Of a DNA stretch of 64,000 bases, positions 10,155 to 20,968 are shown piece after piece. Location of the stretch: assembly GCA_009692425.1 (NCBI GenBank), contig SHZF01000013.1, positions 30,391 to 94,390 on the forward strand, given 5' to 3'. The translations under genes were made by a program, and so were the position numbers. The notes under the pieces are model-generated. The model worked only from the letters and a program-made list of their open reading frames with translations, was not told the DNA's origin and did no database searches. Position 1 is the stretch's first letter; each line of letters begins with the position of its first letter. This DNA comes from Myxococcales bacterium. GTDB lineage: Bacteria > Myxococcota_A > UBA9042.

Positions 10155-10880
10155 ATGCGCGTCGCCATCCGCCTGTTCGTCCCTGCGCTGCTCGCAACAG
10201 CCGTGCCGGCCGGGGCCGATCCCACCTGGCAGCGCATTTCGGCCGACGACGGCATCGAGGTCGACGTGCGCAGCGCGGGCGATGTGCCGTTTCCGGAGTT
10301 CCGCGGGCATGTCGTGATCCCGGCGGCGGTGCTCGAAGTGGCGGCCGTGCTCGAAGACATCGACCGCGTGTGCGAGTGGACCCAGCGCTGTGCGGCGTCG
10401 AAGTTGCTGCGCCGGCTGACCGAGACCGAGGTCGTGTTCTACAACCGCACCGAAGCGCCGTGGCCGGCTTCGGATCGCGACGCAGTGCTGGCCGCCAGCG
10501 TGACCGGGTTGCCCGAAGGCCGCGACGTGTGGATGCGGATTCGCACGTCGCCGTTCCCGTTCCCCGCCGCTGCCGGCACGGTCCGGATGCCCTACACGCG
10601 CGGCCACTACCGCTTGACGCAGTCCGAGCGCGGCACCCTCGTCGAGTTCCAACTCCAGACCGACATCGGCGGCTGGGTGCCGCTGTGGATGGTGAAGTTC
10701 CTGCAGAAGCGCGTGCCCCACGACACGCTCGCCGGGTTGCGCGCGCGCACGCTGGCGTGGCGCGGTCGCTATGTGGAGCGGGTCCAGCGTTGGCAACAGG
10801 CGGCGGCGGCAAGCGCCTTGTCGGGCGCGGTGACGGGCCTGCCGCGGAGTCTGACGCCGAGCGTGGCGCCGCCGCGATAG
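10155..10880 (+). CDS. Secreted START/SRPBCC-like lipid-binding protein
   Basis: ATG at 10155 starts a 241-residue protein with a signal peptide (MRVAIRLFVPALLATAVPAGA). An in-frame ATG at 10119 would bury this signal, so the internal start is preferred. The mature part resembles START-type proteins: WQRISADDGIEVDVR, a VVIPAAVLEVAAVLEDI helix, VCEWTQRC and a central FYNRTEAPWPASDRD segment, which is typical of bacterial START proteins. It should fold as a helix-grip cavity for a hydrophobic ligand in the periplasm. The ligand is unknown. It is transcribed away from the VWA lipoprotein (150 bp shared upstream region) and converges on the acyl-CoA dehydrogenase. Confidence 0.8.
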   Translation: MRVAIRLFVPALLATAVPAGADPTWQRISADDGIEVDVRSAGDVPFPEFRGHVVIPAAVLEVAAVLEDIDRVCEWTQRCAASKLLRRLTETEVVFYNRTEAPWPASDRDAVLAASVTGLPEGRDVWMRIRTSPFPFPAAAGTVRMPYTRGHYRLTQSERGTLVEFQLQTDIGGWVPLWMVKFLQKRVPHDTLAGLRARTLAWRGRYVERVQRWQQAAAASALSGAVTGLPRSLTPSVAPPR

Positions 10881-10908
10881 ACTCGTCCGCCGCCTCGCAA
10901 GATCACGT

Positions 10909-12735
10909 TCAGTACGTCGACCAGCGGTACCCGCCGCGCGCGACGGCATCCGCAGCGATGAGGCGCTTGCACGCGATCAGGTTCGTCGGCGCGGTCGTCG
11001 AAAACTGCGCGGCGCGCTCCAGCCACGGGTCGAGTGCCGCACCGGAAAAGCACGCGGCGAGCAGACGCCGGGCCGACGCGACGGCCCGATCCAGCGCTTC
11101 GGCGGCCGCCACGGTACAGGCTGCAACGGTACACGCCGCGACCGTACTGGCCGCACTGCCCGCCGTTCGTGCCTCCGTGTTCATCGCTGCGAGCGGGTCC
11201 GCCGCTGTGAGCCGCTGGGCCGTGCGCGCCATCGCGGAATCGACCACGCACGCATCGATGCAGAGGTTCGCGATGCCGACCATCAACTCCTGCTCGCCGT
11301 CGAGCGCCATGCCGAAACGCGCGGCGGCGGCGCCCATCACCAGTCGGGTCAAAGCCTTGGTGCGCGCCAGGGCATCGTGCGCCGGTGCCAGCGGTCCGGC
11401 GGGCACGTCGGCCAGTTCGGGCACGCTATCGAACGTCAGGGCGAGGCGGCGCTGCAGCGCGCGCTTGAAGAGCGTCCCCGGCACGAGCAGGCGGTTGATC
11501 TCGTTCGTGCCCTCGAAGATGCGGTTGACGCGGGCATCGCGCACGAACTTCTCGACGTTGTAGTCCTCGACGAAGCCGTAGCCGCCATGCCACTGCAGGG
11601 CGCGGTCGAGTATGCGATCCAGGGCCTCGGAGCAGTACACCTTGGCGATGGACGCCTCGATCGCGTACTCCTCGATCGCCGCCATCTGGCGCTCGACGTA
11701 GTCGGGCTGGTGCGGATCGACGTCGGCGAGGCGGCTGTCGATGGCGCCCGCGATGCCGTAGCACACCGTTTCGCCGAGGTAGATCTGGATCATGCTGTCG
11801 GCGATCTGCTCGCGGATGGCACCAAAGTCGGCGATGCGGGTACCAAACTGCTTGCGATCGCCGGCGTACGTCAGCGCCTCTCCGAGCGCGCGCTTGGCCA
11901 ACCCCACCACGCCGCCACCCAATTTGTAGCGGCCCAGGTTCAGCGTGTTGAACGCAATGCGGTGGCCCTTGCCGACCTCGCCGAGCACGTTCTCGACCGG
12001 AACCGCGGCGTTCTCGAAGATGAGCTGGCAGGTCGACGAGCCGCGCAGCCCCAGCTTGTGCTCCTCGTTGCCGATCGTGAAGCCGGGCGTGCCCCGCTCG
12101 ACGATAAAGGCCGTGAACTTGTCCGCATCGACCTTGGCGAACACGACACCGACGTCCATCCACGCGGCGTTGGTGATCCATTGCTTCGTGCCGTTCAGCA
12201 CATAATGCGTGCCCGCGGCGTTCAAGCGAGCGGTGGTGCGCGCGGCCAAGGCGTCTGAGCCACTGCCCGGCTCCGACAGGGCATAGCACGAGACGGCACG
12301 ACCAGACCCGATGCGCTCCAGGTACTTGTGCTTCTGGGCGGCGTTGCCGAAGTAGAGAATTGGCGCCAGGCCGATGCCCGAGTGCGCTCCCCAAGTCACG
12401 CAGAAGTCCCCAGAAGTCGAAAGCTTTTCTGCCACAAGCAGACTCGTGACCTTGTCGGCGCCGAGGCCCCCGAGGTCTTCCGGCACCTCGACGAGCCCGA
12501 AGCCGAGGTCGCACGCCTTGCGCAGCACCTGGATCATGGCCTTTGACGCCTTGCCCTCTTTTGATTCGAGAAAGCGCTCTTGCGGGAACACCTCCTTTTC
12601 CATGAAGCGTTGGGCTTCGGCCGCCATCGCGCGCTGCTCTTCGGTGAAGCCTTCGGGCGCAAAGATGCGCGCGGCGCCGGCGGCATGGAGCAGAAACGAA
12701 CCACCGGGTAGGATGGGCAGGGTGTCGGCGGGCAT
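10909..12735 (-). CDS. Acyl-CoA dehydrogenase, long (VLCAD-like) type
   Basis: This 608-residue flavoprotein would catalyse the first, FAD-dependent step of fatty acyl-CoA beta-oxidation. Visible motifs are YALSEPGSGSDA (151-162) and NGTKQWITNA (181-190) in the FAD/substrate region, and RIFEGTNEINR with E408 in the position of the catalytic base. The length and the extra helical domain after residue 430 match the very-long-chain group rather than the 380-residue short types. Substrate chain length is inference. Residues about 531-545 carry three copies of a TVAAC-like unit inside the C-terminal domain, an unusual expansion. It converges with the START-like gene and is divergent from the gamma-glutamyltranspeptidase gene across 78 bp. 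Confidence 0.93.
   Translation of the reverse strand: MPADTLPILPGGSFLLHAAGAARIFAPEGFTEEQRAMAAEAQRFMEKEVFPQERFLESKEGKASKAMIQVLRKACDLGFGLVEVPEDLGGLGADKVTSLLVAEKLSTSGDFCVTWGAHSGIGLAPILYFGNAAQKHKYLERIGSGRAVSCYALSEPGSGSDALAARTTARLNAAGTHYVLNGTKQWITNAAWMDVGVVFAKVDADKFTAFIVERGTPGFTIGNEEHKLGLRGSSTCQLIFENAAVPVENVLGEVGKGHRIAFNTLNLGRYKLGGGVVGLAKRALGEALTYAGDRKQFGTRIADFGAIREQIADSMIQIYLGETVCYGIAGAIDSRLADVDPHQPDYVERQMAAIEEYAIEASIAKVYCSEALDRILDRALQWHGGYGFVEDYNVEKFVRDARVNRIFEGTNEINRLLVPGTLFKRALQRRLALTFDSVPELADVPAGPLAPAHDALARTKALTRLVMGAAAARFGMALDGEQELMVGIANLCIDACVVDSAMARTAQRLTAADPLAAMNTEARTAGSAASTVAACTVAACTVAAAEALDRAVASARRLLAACFSGAALDPWLERAAQFSTTAPTNLIACKRLIAADAVARGGYRWSTY
11111..11155. repeat. Three imperfect 15-bp tandem units in the acyl-CoA dehydrogenase gene
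   Basis: Three consecutive 15-bp units, the first reading acggtacaggctgca on the plus strand, encode the repeated TVAAC/TVAAA peptide on the minus strand. The unit length keeps the reading frame. Confidence 0.8.
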
Positions 12736-12813
12736 GGGCTCCTCGGCTCAATGGAGGGCACCAGTGTAGCGCCGGACGCGGCTTGACGCAACGCGTCAAC
12801 GAGGGAGGCAGAC

Positions 12814-14721
12814 GTGGACGCAAGGCAAAGGACATGGAGCCGGTGGATCGCAGTGGCCTGCACCGTCGCGGGCTGTCGCAACGGCGACCGGCGCGAACCT
12901 GCGGCACCCGTTGTCGAGGCGGTCGCCCTGCCTGCACCCGCGCCGCCGGCACCCGCGTTGGAACCGATCGCCCCGGACAGGACGCGAATGCCCCAGCGGG
13001 CCACCGGCTCAACGGCGGCGATTGCGACGGCGCACGCACTGGCCACGGACGCGGCCCGGCACGCGCTAGAGCGGGGCGGCAGTGCGGTCGATGGCCTCGT
13101 GGCGGCCTCGATGATGCTCAGTGTCGTGCAGCCGCAGTCGACGGGCATTGGCGGCGGCGGCTTTGCGATTGTGCTGGCGGCCGACGGCAGTGCGAGCGCG
13201 TTGGACTTTCGCGAAACGGCGCCCGCAGCGCTGCGGATCGACGACTACCTCGATGCGACGGGGGGCGCGGTCGGCGAGCGCTCGCGCACCGGAGGGCTGG
13301 CCGTGGCCGTGCCGGGCTACGTCGCCGGGCTGGGCGAACTGCACGCGCGCTTTGGCCGACGGCCTTGGAGCGAAGACGTGGCCGAGGCGGCGGATGTGGC
13401 CGAACGCGGCTTCCCCATCGGTGCGGAGTTGGCCCACGCGATCGGCTTCGTCCACGCGACCCTGAATCCGGCTGCGCGCGCCGTGTTCTTGCCGCGCGGT
13501 GCGGTGCCGCGTGCGGGCGAAATCCTGCGTTTCCCGGCCCTTGCCGGCACTCTGCGTGCGATCGGGGCCCACGGGCCGCGGGCCTTCTACCGGGGCGCCG
13601 TGGCCGCCGACCTGGCCCGCGCCACGCAGCAAGCCGGCGGGCGCATGACGGAGGCGGACCTCGCCGCCTACCAGCCGCGTTGGGTCGAGCCGTTGCAGGG
13701 CCGCGCGTTTGGCAACGACATCTTCACGATGCCGCAGCCGTCTGCCGGCGGGGCGCAACTGCTCGCGATGGCTGAACTCGTCGCGGGCTGGCGCGCGCAG
13801 CGCGAGTTGGGGTGCGCTGCAACTTTTCGACCGAAGGGTCGAGCGAAGGCCGCCCGGACCGGGTTCTTTGCCGGCCCGTGCCCGTTGCCCGACGCCGAAA
13901 TCCCGCACCTGTGGACCGAGGCGATGCGGCGTTCGTTCGTGCTGCGCCTGCGTCTATCGGGCGATGCGGCGGCGCCGGCCCGCGTGTTGGCCGACGTCTA
14001 TCCACCCGTCGCAATGCAGGACGTCGCAAGCGGCTACGACCCCATGCTCGCCACACCGACTGCCCGTTGGCTGGCGAGCCCACCGGCAAAGGAGGCGGCG
14101 CCCAACACCAGCCACGTGTCGATCGTCGATTCCCAGGGCATGGCGGTGGCCAGCACGCACACGGTCAACCTGCTGCTGGGTTCCGGCATCGTGGCCCCAG
14201 AGTCCGGTGTCGTGCTGAACGACGAAATGGACGACTTCACGTTTGCGCTCGGCACGGAGAACGCTTTTGGGTTGGCCGGCAGCGCGGCGAACCTTGCGCG
14301 GCCCGGTGCCCGGCCCGTCAGTTCGATGACACCCGTGATCGCGACACGCAACGGCCAGGTCGTGCTTGTGGTGGGCACGCCCGGTGGCACGCGCATCCCG
14401 ACCGTCGTGATGCAGGTGATGGCCCGCGTCGCCGCTCGTGGGTCGGAAGCCGCCGCGGGGTTGCAAGCCGCCGCGGGGTTGCAAGCCGCCGTAGCGGCGC
14501 CGCGGGTCCACCACCAAGCGTTGCCCGACCGTGTAGAGGTCGAAACGGGGCAGCCCGCTGCGGACGCGATCGCCGCCACCTTGGCGCAACGCGGGCACTC
14601 CGTGCATCGGCGCGGGCCGTGGTGCAACGTGCAGGCGATTGCCCTGCATCGATCGGTGACGGGCACAGAATTGGAAGCGGTCAGCGACCCGCGCGGCGAG
14701 GGAGGCGCTGCGGCCTGGTAA
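12814..14721 (+). CDS. ggt: Gamma-glutamyltranspeptidase, lipoprotein form
   Basis: This 635-residue Ntn-hydrolase would remove or transfer the gamma-glutamyl group of glutathione and related compounds in the periplasm. The N-terminus ends TVAGC (Cys21), so it is probably lipid-anchored. Family landmarks are STGIGGGGF (109-117), DFRETAP with R133, the autocleavage nucleophile T432 in NTSHVSIVDS, VLNDEMDDF (467-475), PVSSMTP (501-507) and GTPGG (521-525). Oddities are a Lys/Arg/Ala-rich insert near residues 334-350 before the cleavage site and a tandem AAAGLQ expansion near the C-terminus (about 546-558). The start gives the only complete lipoprotein signal. The 78-bp divergent gap with the acyl-CoA dehydrogenase must hold both promoters. 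Confidence 0.92.
   Translation: MDARQRTWSRWIAVACTVAGCRNGDRREPAAPVVEAVALPAPAPPAPALEPIAPDRTRMPQRATGSTAAIATAHALATDAARHALERGGSAVDGLVAASMMLSVVQPQSTGIGGGGFAIVLAADGSASALDFRETAPAALRIDDYLDATGGAVGERSRTGGLAVAVPGYVAGLGELHARFGRRPWSEDVAEAADVAERGFPIGAELAHAIGFVHATLNPAARAVFLPRGAVPRAGEILRFPALAGTLRAIGAHGPRAFYRGAVAADLARATQQAGGRMTEADLAAYQPRWVEPLQGRAFGNDIFTMPQPSAGGAQLLAMAELVAGWRAQRELGCAATFRPKGRAKAARTGFFAGPCPLPDAEIPHLWTEAMRRSFVLRLRLSGDAAAPARVLADVYPPVAMQDVASGYDPMLATPTARWLASPPAKEAAPNTSHVSIVDSQGMAVASTHTVNLLLGSGIVAPESGVVLNDEMDDFTFALGTENAFGLAGSAANLARPGARPVSSMTPVIATRNGQVVLVVGTPGGTRIPTVVMQVMARVAARGSEAAAGLQAAAGLQAAVAAPRVHHQALPDRVEVETGQPAADAIAATLAQRGHSVHRRGPWCNVQAIALHRSVTGTELEAVSDPRGEGGAAAW
14449..14493. repeat. 18-bp in-frame tandem repeat in ggt
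   Basis: Two exact copies of an 18-bp unit (gccgccgcggggttgcaa) plus a partial third encode AAAGLQ repeats in the small-subunit region of the transpeptidase. Confidence 0.85.
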
Positions 14722-14779
14722 GAGCAAGCGACGCGGCCCGGTAGCTGGCCTGCGGGTGTGCCGACGGAGACTACTCCAA

Positions 14780-15484
14780 CTACATGAGCACCTTGAACAA
14801 CACGTAGAAGATGACGACCAGGCCGACGCCGAGGTGAGCGGCGCCGCGCACGGTCTCCAACGGCTTCGTGGTCGCGCCCTTGTCGGCAAGCAGTGCGTTC
14901 GCCTCGAGTCCGCCGAGCAGCACGAGCCACGCGACGGCGCTGCCGATCTGGCCCATCTGCGTCACGTTGGTGGCCAGCGTCGCCAGGTGACTCGACGCCG
15001 CCATGAAGAAAAGCATCGGGATCGACAGCACGGCATTCGTGCGCGAGGCGAGGAATGCGCGCCTTGCGTGGCCCGCCGCGGCCGGGTTCGCCGGGTTGCC
15101 CGCCAGCACGCCCTCAGCGTTGGCGATGACGACCTTCTGATTCGGCCAGATTACGAACCAGACATTGTACCACATGATCGATCCGAGCAGCCCGCCCAGC
15201 GTGATGCGCCAAGCCTGCCCTTGCGAGTAGAAGGCGTCGAGGCTGCCTGCGCCGTGGATGAGCGTCCCGACCAGCAACACGCCGGTGACGAACGTCACCA
15301 TCGCCGACCAGCGGAACCACCACAGCGCCCGCGGCACGAGCTTGGCGATGGCGGTGTTGCGTGCGGGAGCGTCGAAGTCGGGGAACGACGGAATCTGCAC
15401 GAGGTTGAAGTAGTACAGCAGGCCCACCCACGCCACGCCGGCGAGGATGTGGAACCAGCGGAACAGGAATTGGATTTCTTCCAT
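14780..15484 (-). CDS. PuuD-like membrane protein (urate oxidase N-terminal family)
   Basis: The ATG at 15484 is preceded on its strand by GGGAGAG at a good distance, so it is preferred over a start 21 bp upstream. The 234-residue protein has about seven or eight hydrophobic helices. It begins MEEIQFLFRWFHILAGVAW, followed by GLLYYFNLVQIP and later ALWWFRW and IMWYNVWFVIWPNQK, all characteristic of the membrane part of the PuuD urate hydroxylase family (PF06181). The C-terminal cytochrome c domain of classical PuuD is missing, and no purine-degradation gene is nearby. A redox membrane role is therefore plausible but urate as substrate is unproven. It converges with ggt and is divergent from the kinase gene. 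Confidence 0.82.
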   Translation of the reverse strand: MEEIQFLFRWFHILAGVAWVGLLYYFNLVQIPSFPDFDAPARNTAIAKLVPRALWWFRWSAMVTFVTGVLLVGTLIHGAGSLDAFYSQGQAWRITLGGLLGSIMWYNVWFVIWPNQKVVIANAEGVLAGNPANPAAAGHARRAFLASRTNAVLSIPMLFFMAASSHLATLATNVTQMGQIGSAVAWLVLLGGLEANALLADKGATTKPLETVRGAAHLGVGLVVIFYVLFKVLM

Positions 15485-15626
15485 GGGTCTCTCCCGGGCG
15501 GGCAAACGGCGTCGGTGAATCGGACCGATCGTGTCCGATTGCGCGGCGACGATAGGCCTGCGGCTCGGCGCCTGTCAACGCAATGGCGAGGGCTGCTTGA
15601 CGGCGCACGGCGCGCGGGTTGACGCT

Positions 15627-17597
<1,971 letters not shown>

Positions 17598-17602
17598 GCG
17601 CG

Positions 17603-19282
17603 ATGACGCACGAGCGCCCCGTGCAGCAGTCGCCGCCGCCCCGCGGCCCGACACCAGGTCCGCCGCCCGCACCGCCGCCTGCCGCGCGCGCGCCCCGTGT
17701 GCGCCCGCGTCCGATGCTACGCGCCATCGATTGGTCGTCCGGACGGCCACTGAATGGTCGCTACCGCATGCTCCAAAAACTCGGCGAAGGCGGCATGGGC
17801 GCGGTGTGGCTGTGCGAAGACCTGCTGCTGCGCCGCAAGGTGGCGCTGAAGACCCTATTTTCCGACCGCACAGTGACCGAGGAGGACCTCGAGCGGTTTC
17901 GCCGCGAGGTGGCGATTGCGCACGCAGTGAACCACCCCAACGTCGCCCGCACGTACGATCTCGGCGAGGCGCTCGGCACGCATTACCTGACGATGGAATT
18001 CCTCGAAGGTCGCACGCTCGTCGATCGACTGCGCGACGGTCCCGCACTGACGGCGCGCGAGGTGCGCGATCTCGCCGCGCCGCTGTGCAACGGGCTGCGC
18101 GCGGCCCATCGCGCGGGCATCGTGCACCGCGACCTCAAGCCGGCCAACGTCATGCTGGTGCCCGACGAACGCAAGTGCGTCGTGATGGACTTCGGTATCG
18201 CACGGGCGACCGGAACCGAGGACAGCGCGAGCGAGAACTTCGGGCCGGTGACCAACTTCGAAGTCACGAGCGCCGGGCGCGGGACGCCGACCTACATGGC
18301 GCCCGAGCAGTGGGAGGGCGAGGGGGGCGATGCCCGCACCGACGTCTACGCGCTCGGGGTCATCCTGTTCGTGTGCCTGACGCGACGGGCGCCGTTTCGG
18401 GCCGACAGTGCCGACGGGCTGGCCGACATGCACCGCAGCCAACCCGCGCCGAGCGTGTTGGAGTTTGCGCCGAAGACCGACCGCGACCTCGCCGAGCTGG
18501 TGCGGAGGTGTTTGCAAAAGGAGCCGAGCCGCCGGCCCCAGGACATGGGCGAAGTCCTCGACCGCCTGCAGCGCGGGCAACGGCGGGCCCAGTATGGCCT
18601 GCACGTGGCGCTGACGGTGGTCGCGTCGGCGGTGCTGTTCACGGTGGTCGGGCTGGGGCTGTGGACGGTCGCCAAGCGGGCCATCGTGTGCGAGATGCGG
18701 CCGGCCGTGGCGCGGCTCGCCGAGGTCGTGGCCCTGCAACTCGATGCGCGCGACCTCGACCAGGTGCGCGGCATCCAGGATATCGACACGGTGCCGTTTC
18801 GCACCGTGCAGACCGTCCTGCAGCGCTACCGGGTGCAGAACCCCGACGTGTCGGCGCTGTACACGATGAAGCCAAGCGGCAAGACCAACGAATACGTGTT
18901 CGTGGTCGATGCGGAGCCGCGCGACCGGGACGAGAACGGCAACGGCCAGATCGACGACGCGGAACGCGGCACGCCGCCCGGCCTGACCTACGACGGCACC
19001 GATTCGCCGGGCATGGCCGAGGTCAAGACCCACGAGGGCCCGACCGCCGACCTCGACTTCGCGACCGATGCCTGGGGCATCAGCTTGTCGGGCTACGCCA
19101 GCGTCGCCGGCCGCGACGGCAAGCGGACGGACTATTTCGTGGGGGCCGACGCCCACAACCGCCAGTTGGAACGCTTGAAGATTGAGCTATTGACGCTTTT
19201 CGGCCTGGCGTGGCTGGTCGTGAGCGTCGGTTTCGCGATCGTGCGGTGGATGGTGGGGCAGCGGCGCAAAGGAACGACGTGA
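17603..19282 (+). CDS. Receptor-type Ser/Thr protein kinase (second of tandem pair)
   Basis: ATG at 17603, five bases after the previous stop, gives 559 residues with a short Pro-rich N-terminus. The kinase has GEGGMG (61-66), K83, HRD (175-177), DFG (196-198) and GTPTYMAPEQ. Membrane helices lie at about 333-357 and 529-548 and flank an outside region of about 170 residues with a canonical-looking EF-hand loop, DRDENGNGQIDDAE (441-454). Sequence similarity to the preceding kinase spans its whole length, which indicates tandem duplication, while the sensor domains have diverged more than the kinase domains. The two are almost certainly co-transcribed. Calcium sensing is suggested by the loop but not shown. 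Confidence 0.93.
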   Translation: MTHERPVQQSPPPRGPTPGPPPAPPPAARAPRVRPRPMLRAIDWSSGRPLNGRYRMLQKLGEGGMGAVWLCEDLLLRRKVALKTLFSDRTVTEEDLERFRREVAIAHAVNHPNVARTYDLGEALGTHYLTMEFLEGRTLVDRLRDGPALTAREVRDLAAPLCNGLRAAHRAGIVHRDLKPANVMLVPDERKCVVMDFGIARATGTEDSASENFGPVTNFEVTSAGRGTPTYMAPEQWEGEGGDARTDVYALGVILFVCLTRRAPFRADSADGLADMHRSQPAPSVLEFAPKTDRDLAELVRRCLQKEPSRRPQDMGEVLDRLQRGQRRAQYGLHVALTVVASAVLFTVVGLGLWTVAKRAIVCEMRPAVARLAEVVALQLDARDLDQVRGIQDIDTVPFRTVQTVLQRYRVQNPDVSALYTMKPSGKTNEYVFVVDAEPRDRDENGNGQIDDAERGTPPGLTYDGTDSPGMAEVKTHEGPTADLDFATDAWGISLSGYASVAGRDGKRTDYFVGADAHNRQLERLKIELLTLFGLAWLVVSVGFAIVRWMVGQRRKGTT

Positions 19283-19512
19283 GCGACATCGACGGCGATC
19301 CGGCCATCGTCGCCGCTGGCGATGAATGCGTTGTGGTTTCATGGGTCTAGTGGGCGTCGAAAGAGGCGCGCGATGTGGACAATGCCAAGATCATGGCTGA
19401 CTAACGCATGCAGCCGGGCGGCGCGCGGCCGTTTTCCGGACGGCGCTTGATCCTGGGCGGCTCTGCGACCATGCATGACACCGAGCGGTAGAGGGTGTTG
19501 CCGTTCACGTCT

Positions 19513-20958
19513 CTAGCGGCCCGACTCCCGCACCGCCCAAGCATACATCGCGACGGCCGCCGCAACCCCCGCGTTCAGCGACTCCGAGCCGTCCGTCATC
19601 GGAATTGCCACGGCATGTGCGCGCAGCTCCGGCGGCAGCCCCGGCCCCTCGACGCCCGCCACCAGCAAAAAGTCCGCTGGCCACGCCACGCCCGTCAACG
19701 GTTGGCCCTCGGTCGACAGCGCGATGACCGGCGCCGCCAAGTCTTGCGTTGCCAGTGCCTTGAGCGACGGTCCACGCCACAACCGCATCCGCAGCGCCGC
19801 CGTGCCACCTGCGCGCAGGGCTTTGGGGTGGAAGGGGTGCGCGGCTTCCTCCAACAGCACCACGTCTTCGACACCGAACGCCGCGGCCGAACGCAGCACG
19901 GCCCCAACGTTTTCGGGGTCCTGAAATGGAATCGCCAGCGTGCATCCGACGATGCGGCCGTCCCACACGGGCAGGTCCGGCGCGGCCACCACGAGCAGCG
20001 GTTGGCCCGTGCCCGACGTGTCGAGCGACCGAAATAGCAGCGGCGCCAGCACGGTAACCGCCAGTCCCGGCGGAGCGTCGGTCGGCACCTCGATCGTGCC
20101 ACGCGGAACCAGCAGTTCGACGGCGCGGTGGGGAAAGTCGCGCAACGCTTCAGGCACGGTGCGCGCGCCCGCCAGCAGCGCGAGGCCCTCCTTGCGCACC
20201 CCGCGGCCTTGGAGCAGCGACGCCCATCGCTTCATGTCCGGGTTGGCCTCGCTGTCGATGTCCCGGGTCCGCCGGCGTGCGACCTCGGCCGGGTCGTCGA
20301 GGCGGCGGAACACCACCAGTCGGCGACGGTGGGTCGTGGCCGGGATCGCATAGGCCTCGTCGCGTTCGAGTCGCCACGCCCGCCCGAAATGCTGCGCCGC
20401 TTCGACTAGTTCGTCGTCGCAGTGCGGGCCCTTGAGGAACACGGCCGTCCCGCCCGGTGGCACGAGGTGGCGGGTGCGGGCCAGCGTCACCGGCACTCGC
20501 TCCAGCGCGCGCGTCACGATCCCGCGTACCGGCAGCGGCAGGCCTTGCGTGCCGGCGTGGATCTGGTGGCCGAACACATGGACCTGGGCGCCCAAACCGA
20601 GTGCGGCGACCGCATCGGTCAGGAACGCCACCCGCCGGTGCCGCCCCTCAGACAGCACGAACGTCGTCTGCGGCCGCGCCAACGCCAATGGAATGCCGGG
20701 AAACCCCGCGCCCGACCCGATGTCGACCACCGGCCCATCGAGAGCGTCGCTTTCGGCCAGCTTCTGCGCCACCAGCAGGCAATCGACGTAGTGCAGGGCG
20801 ACCATCGTCCCGAACGCGCGCAGCCGGGTCAGGTCGCCGTCGTCGTTGCGGGCGTGCAGCAACTGGTGGAACGTCCACAACTGGGCGAGCGCCGGCCCGT
20901 CGAGCCCCACGCCCGCCATACGCAGCATGGCCTCGAGGGTGGCGAAAGAAGGAGTCAT
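19513..20958 (-). CDS. rsmG: RsmG-SpoU fusion: two RNA methyltransferase domains
   Basis: The 481-residue protein joins two enzymes that are normally separate. Residues about 1-220 match RsmG (GidB), the 16S rRNA G527 N7-methyltransferase: an N-terminal HARNDDGDLTRL segment, the SAM site DIGSGAGFPGIPLAL (79-93), SEGRHRRVAFL and VTRALERVP. Residues about 245-481 match a SpoU/TrmH (SPOUT) 2'-O-methyltransferase with motif 1 NVGAVLRSA (350-358), motif 2 GVEGPGLP (435-442) and motif 3 SESLNAGVAAAV (458-469). The linker shows no stop or frameshift. It starts 10 bp after the TerC-family stop, so the two genes are likely one operon. The RNA target of the second half is unknown. Confidence 0.9.
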   Translation of the reverse strand: MTPSFATLEAMLRMAGVGLDGPALAQLWTFHQLLHARNDDGDLTRLRAFGTMVALHYVDCLLVAQKLAESDALDGPVVDIGSGAGFPGIPLALARPQTTFVLSEGRHRRVAFLTDAVAALGLGAQVHVFGHQIHAGTQGLPLPVRGIVTRALERVPVTLARTRHLVPPGGTAVFLKGPHCDDELVEAAQHFGRAWRLERDEAYAIPATTHRRRLVVFRRLDDPAEVARRRTRDIDSEANPDMKRWASLLQGRGVRKEGLALLAGARTVPEALRDFPHRAVELLVPRGTIEVPTDAPPGLAVTVLAPLLFRSLDTSGTGQPLLVVAAPDLPVWDGRIVGCTLAIPFQDPENVGAVLRSAAAFGVEDVVLLEEAAHPFHPKALRAGGTAALRMRLWRGPSLKALATQDLAAPVIALSTEGQPLTGVAWPADFLLVAGVEGPGLPPELRAHAVAIPMTDGSESLNAGVAAAVAMYAWAVRESGR

Positions 20959-20968
20959 CCGAGGGTCT

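Noticed and set aside
10005..10949. N-terminal extension of the VWA lipoprotein by 315 codons
   Set aside because: It lies antisense to the START-like gene and would place the lipoprotein signal in the middle of the protein.
19279..19350. Short frame starting GTG at the end of the second kinase gene
   Set aside because: Only 23 codons, no ribosome site of its own and no recognisable sequence.
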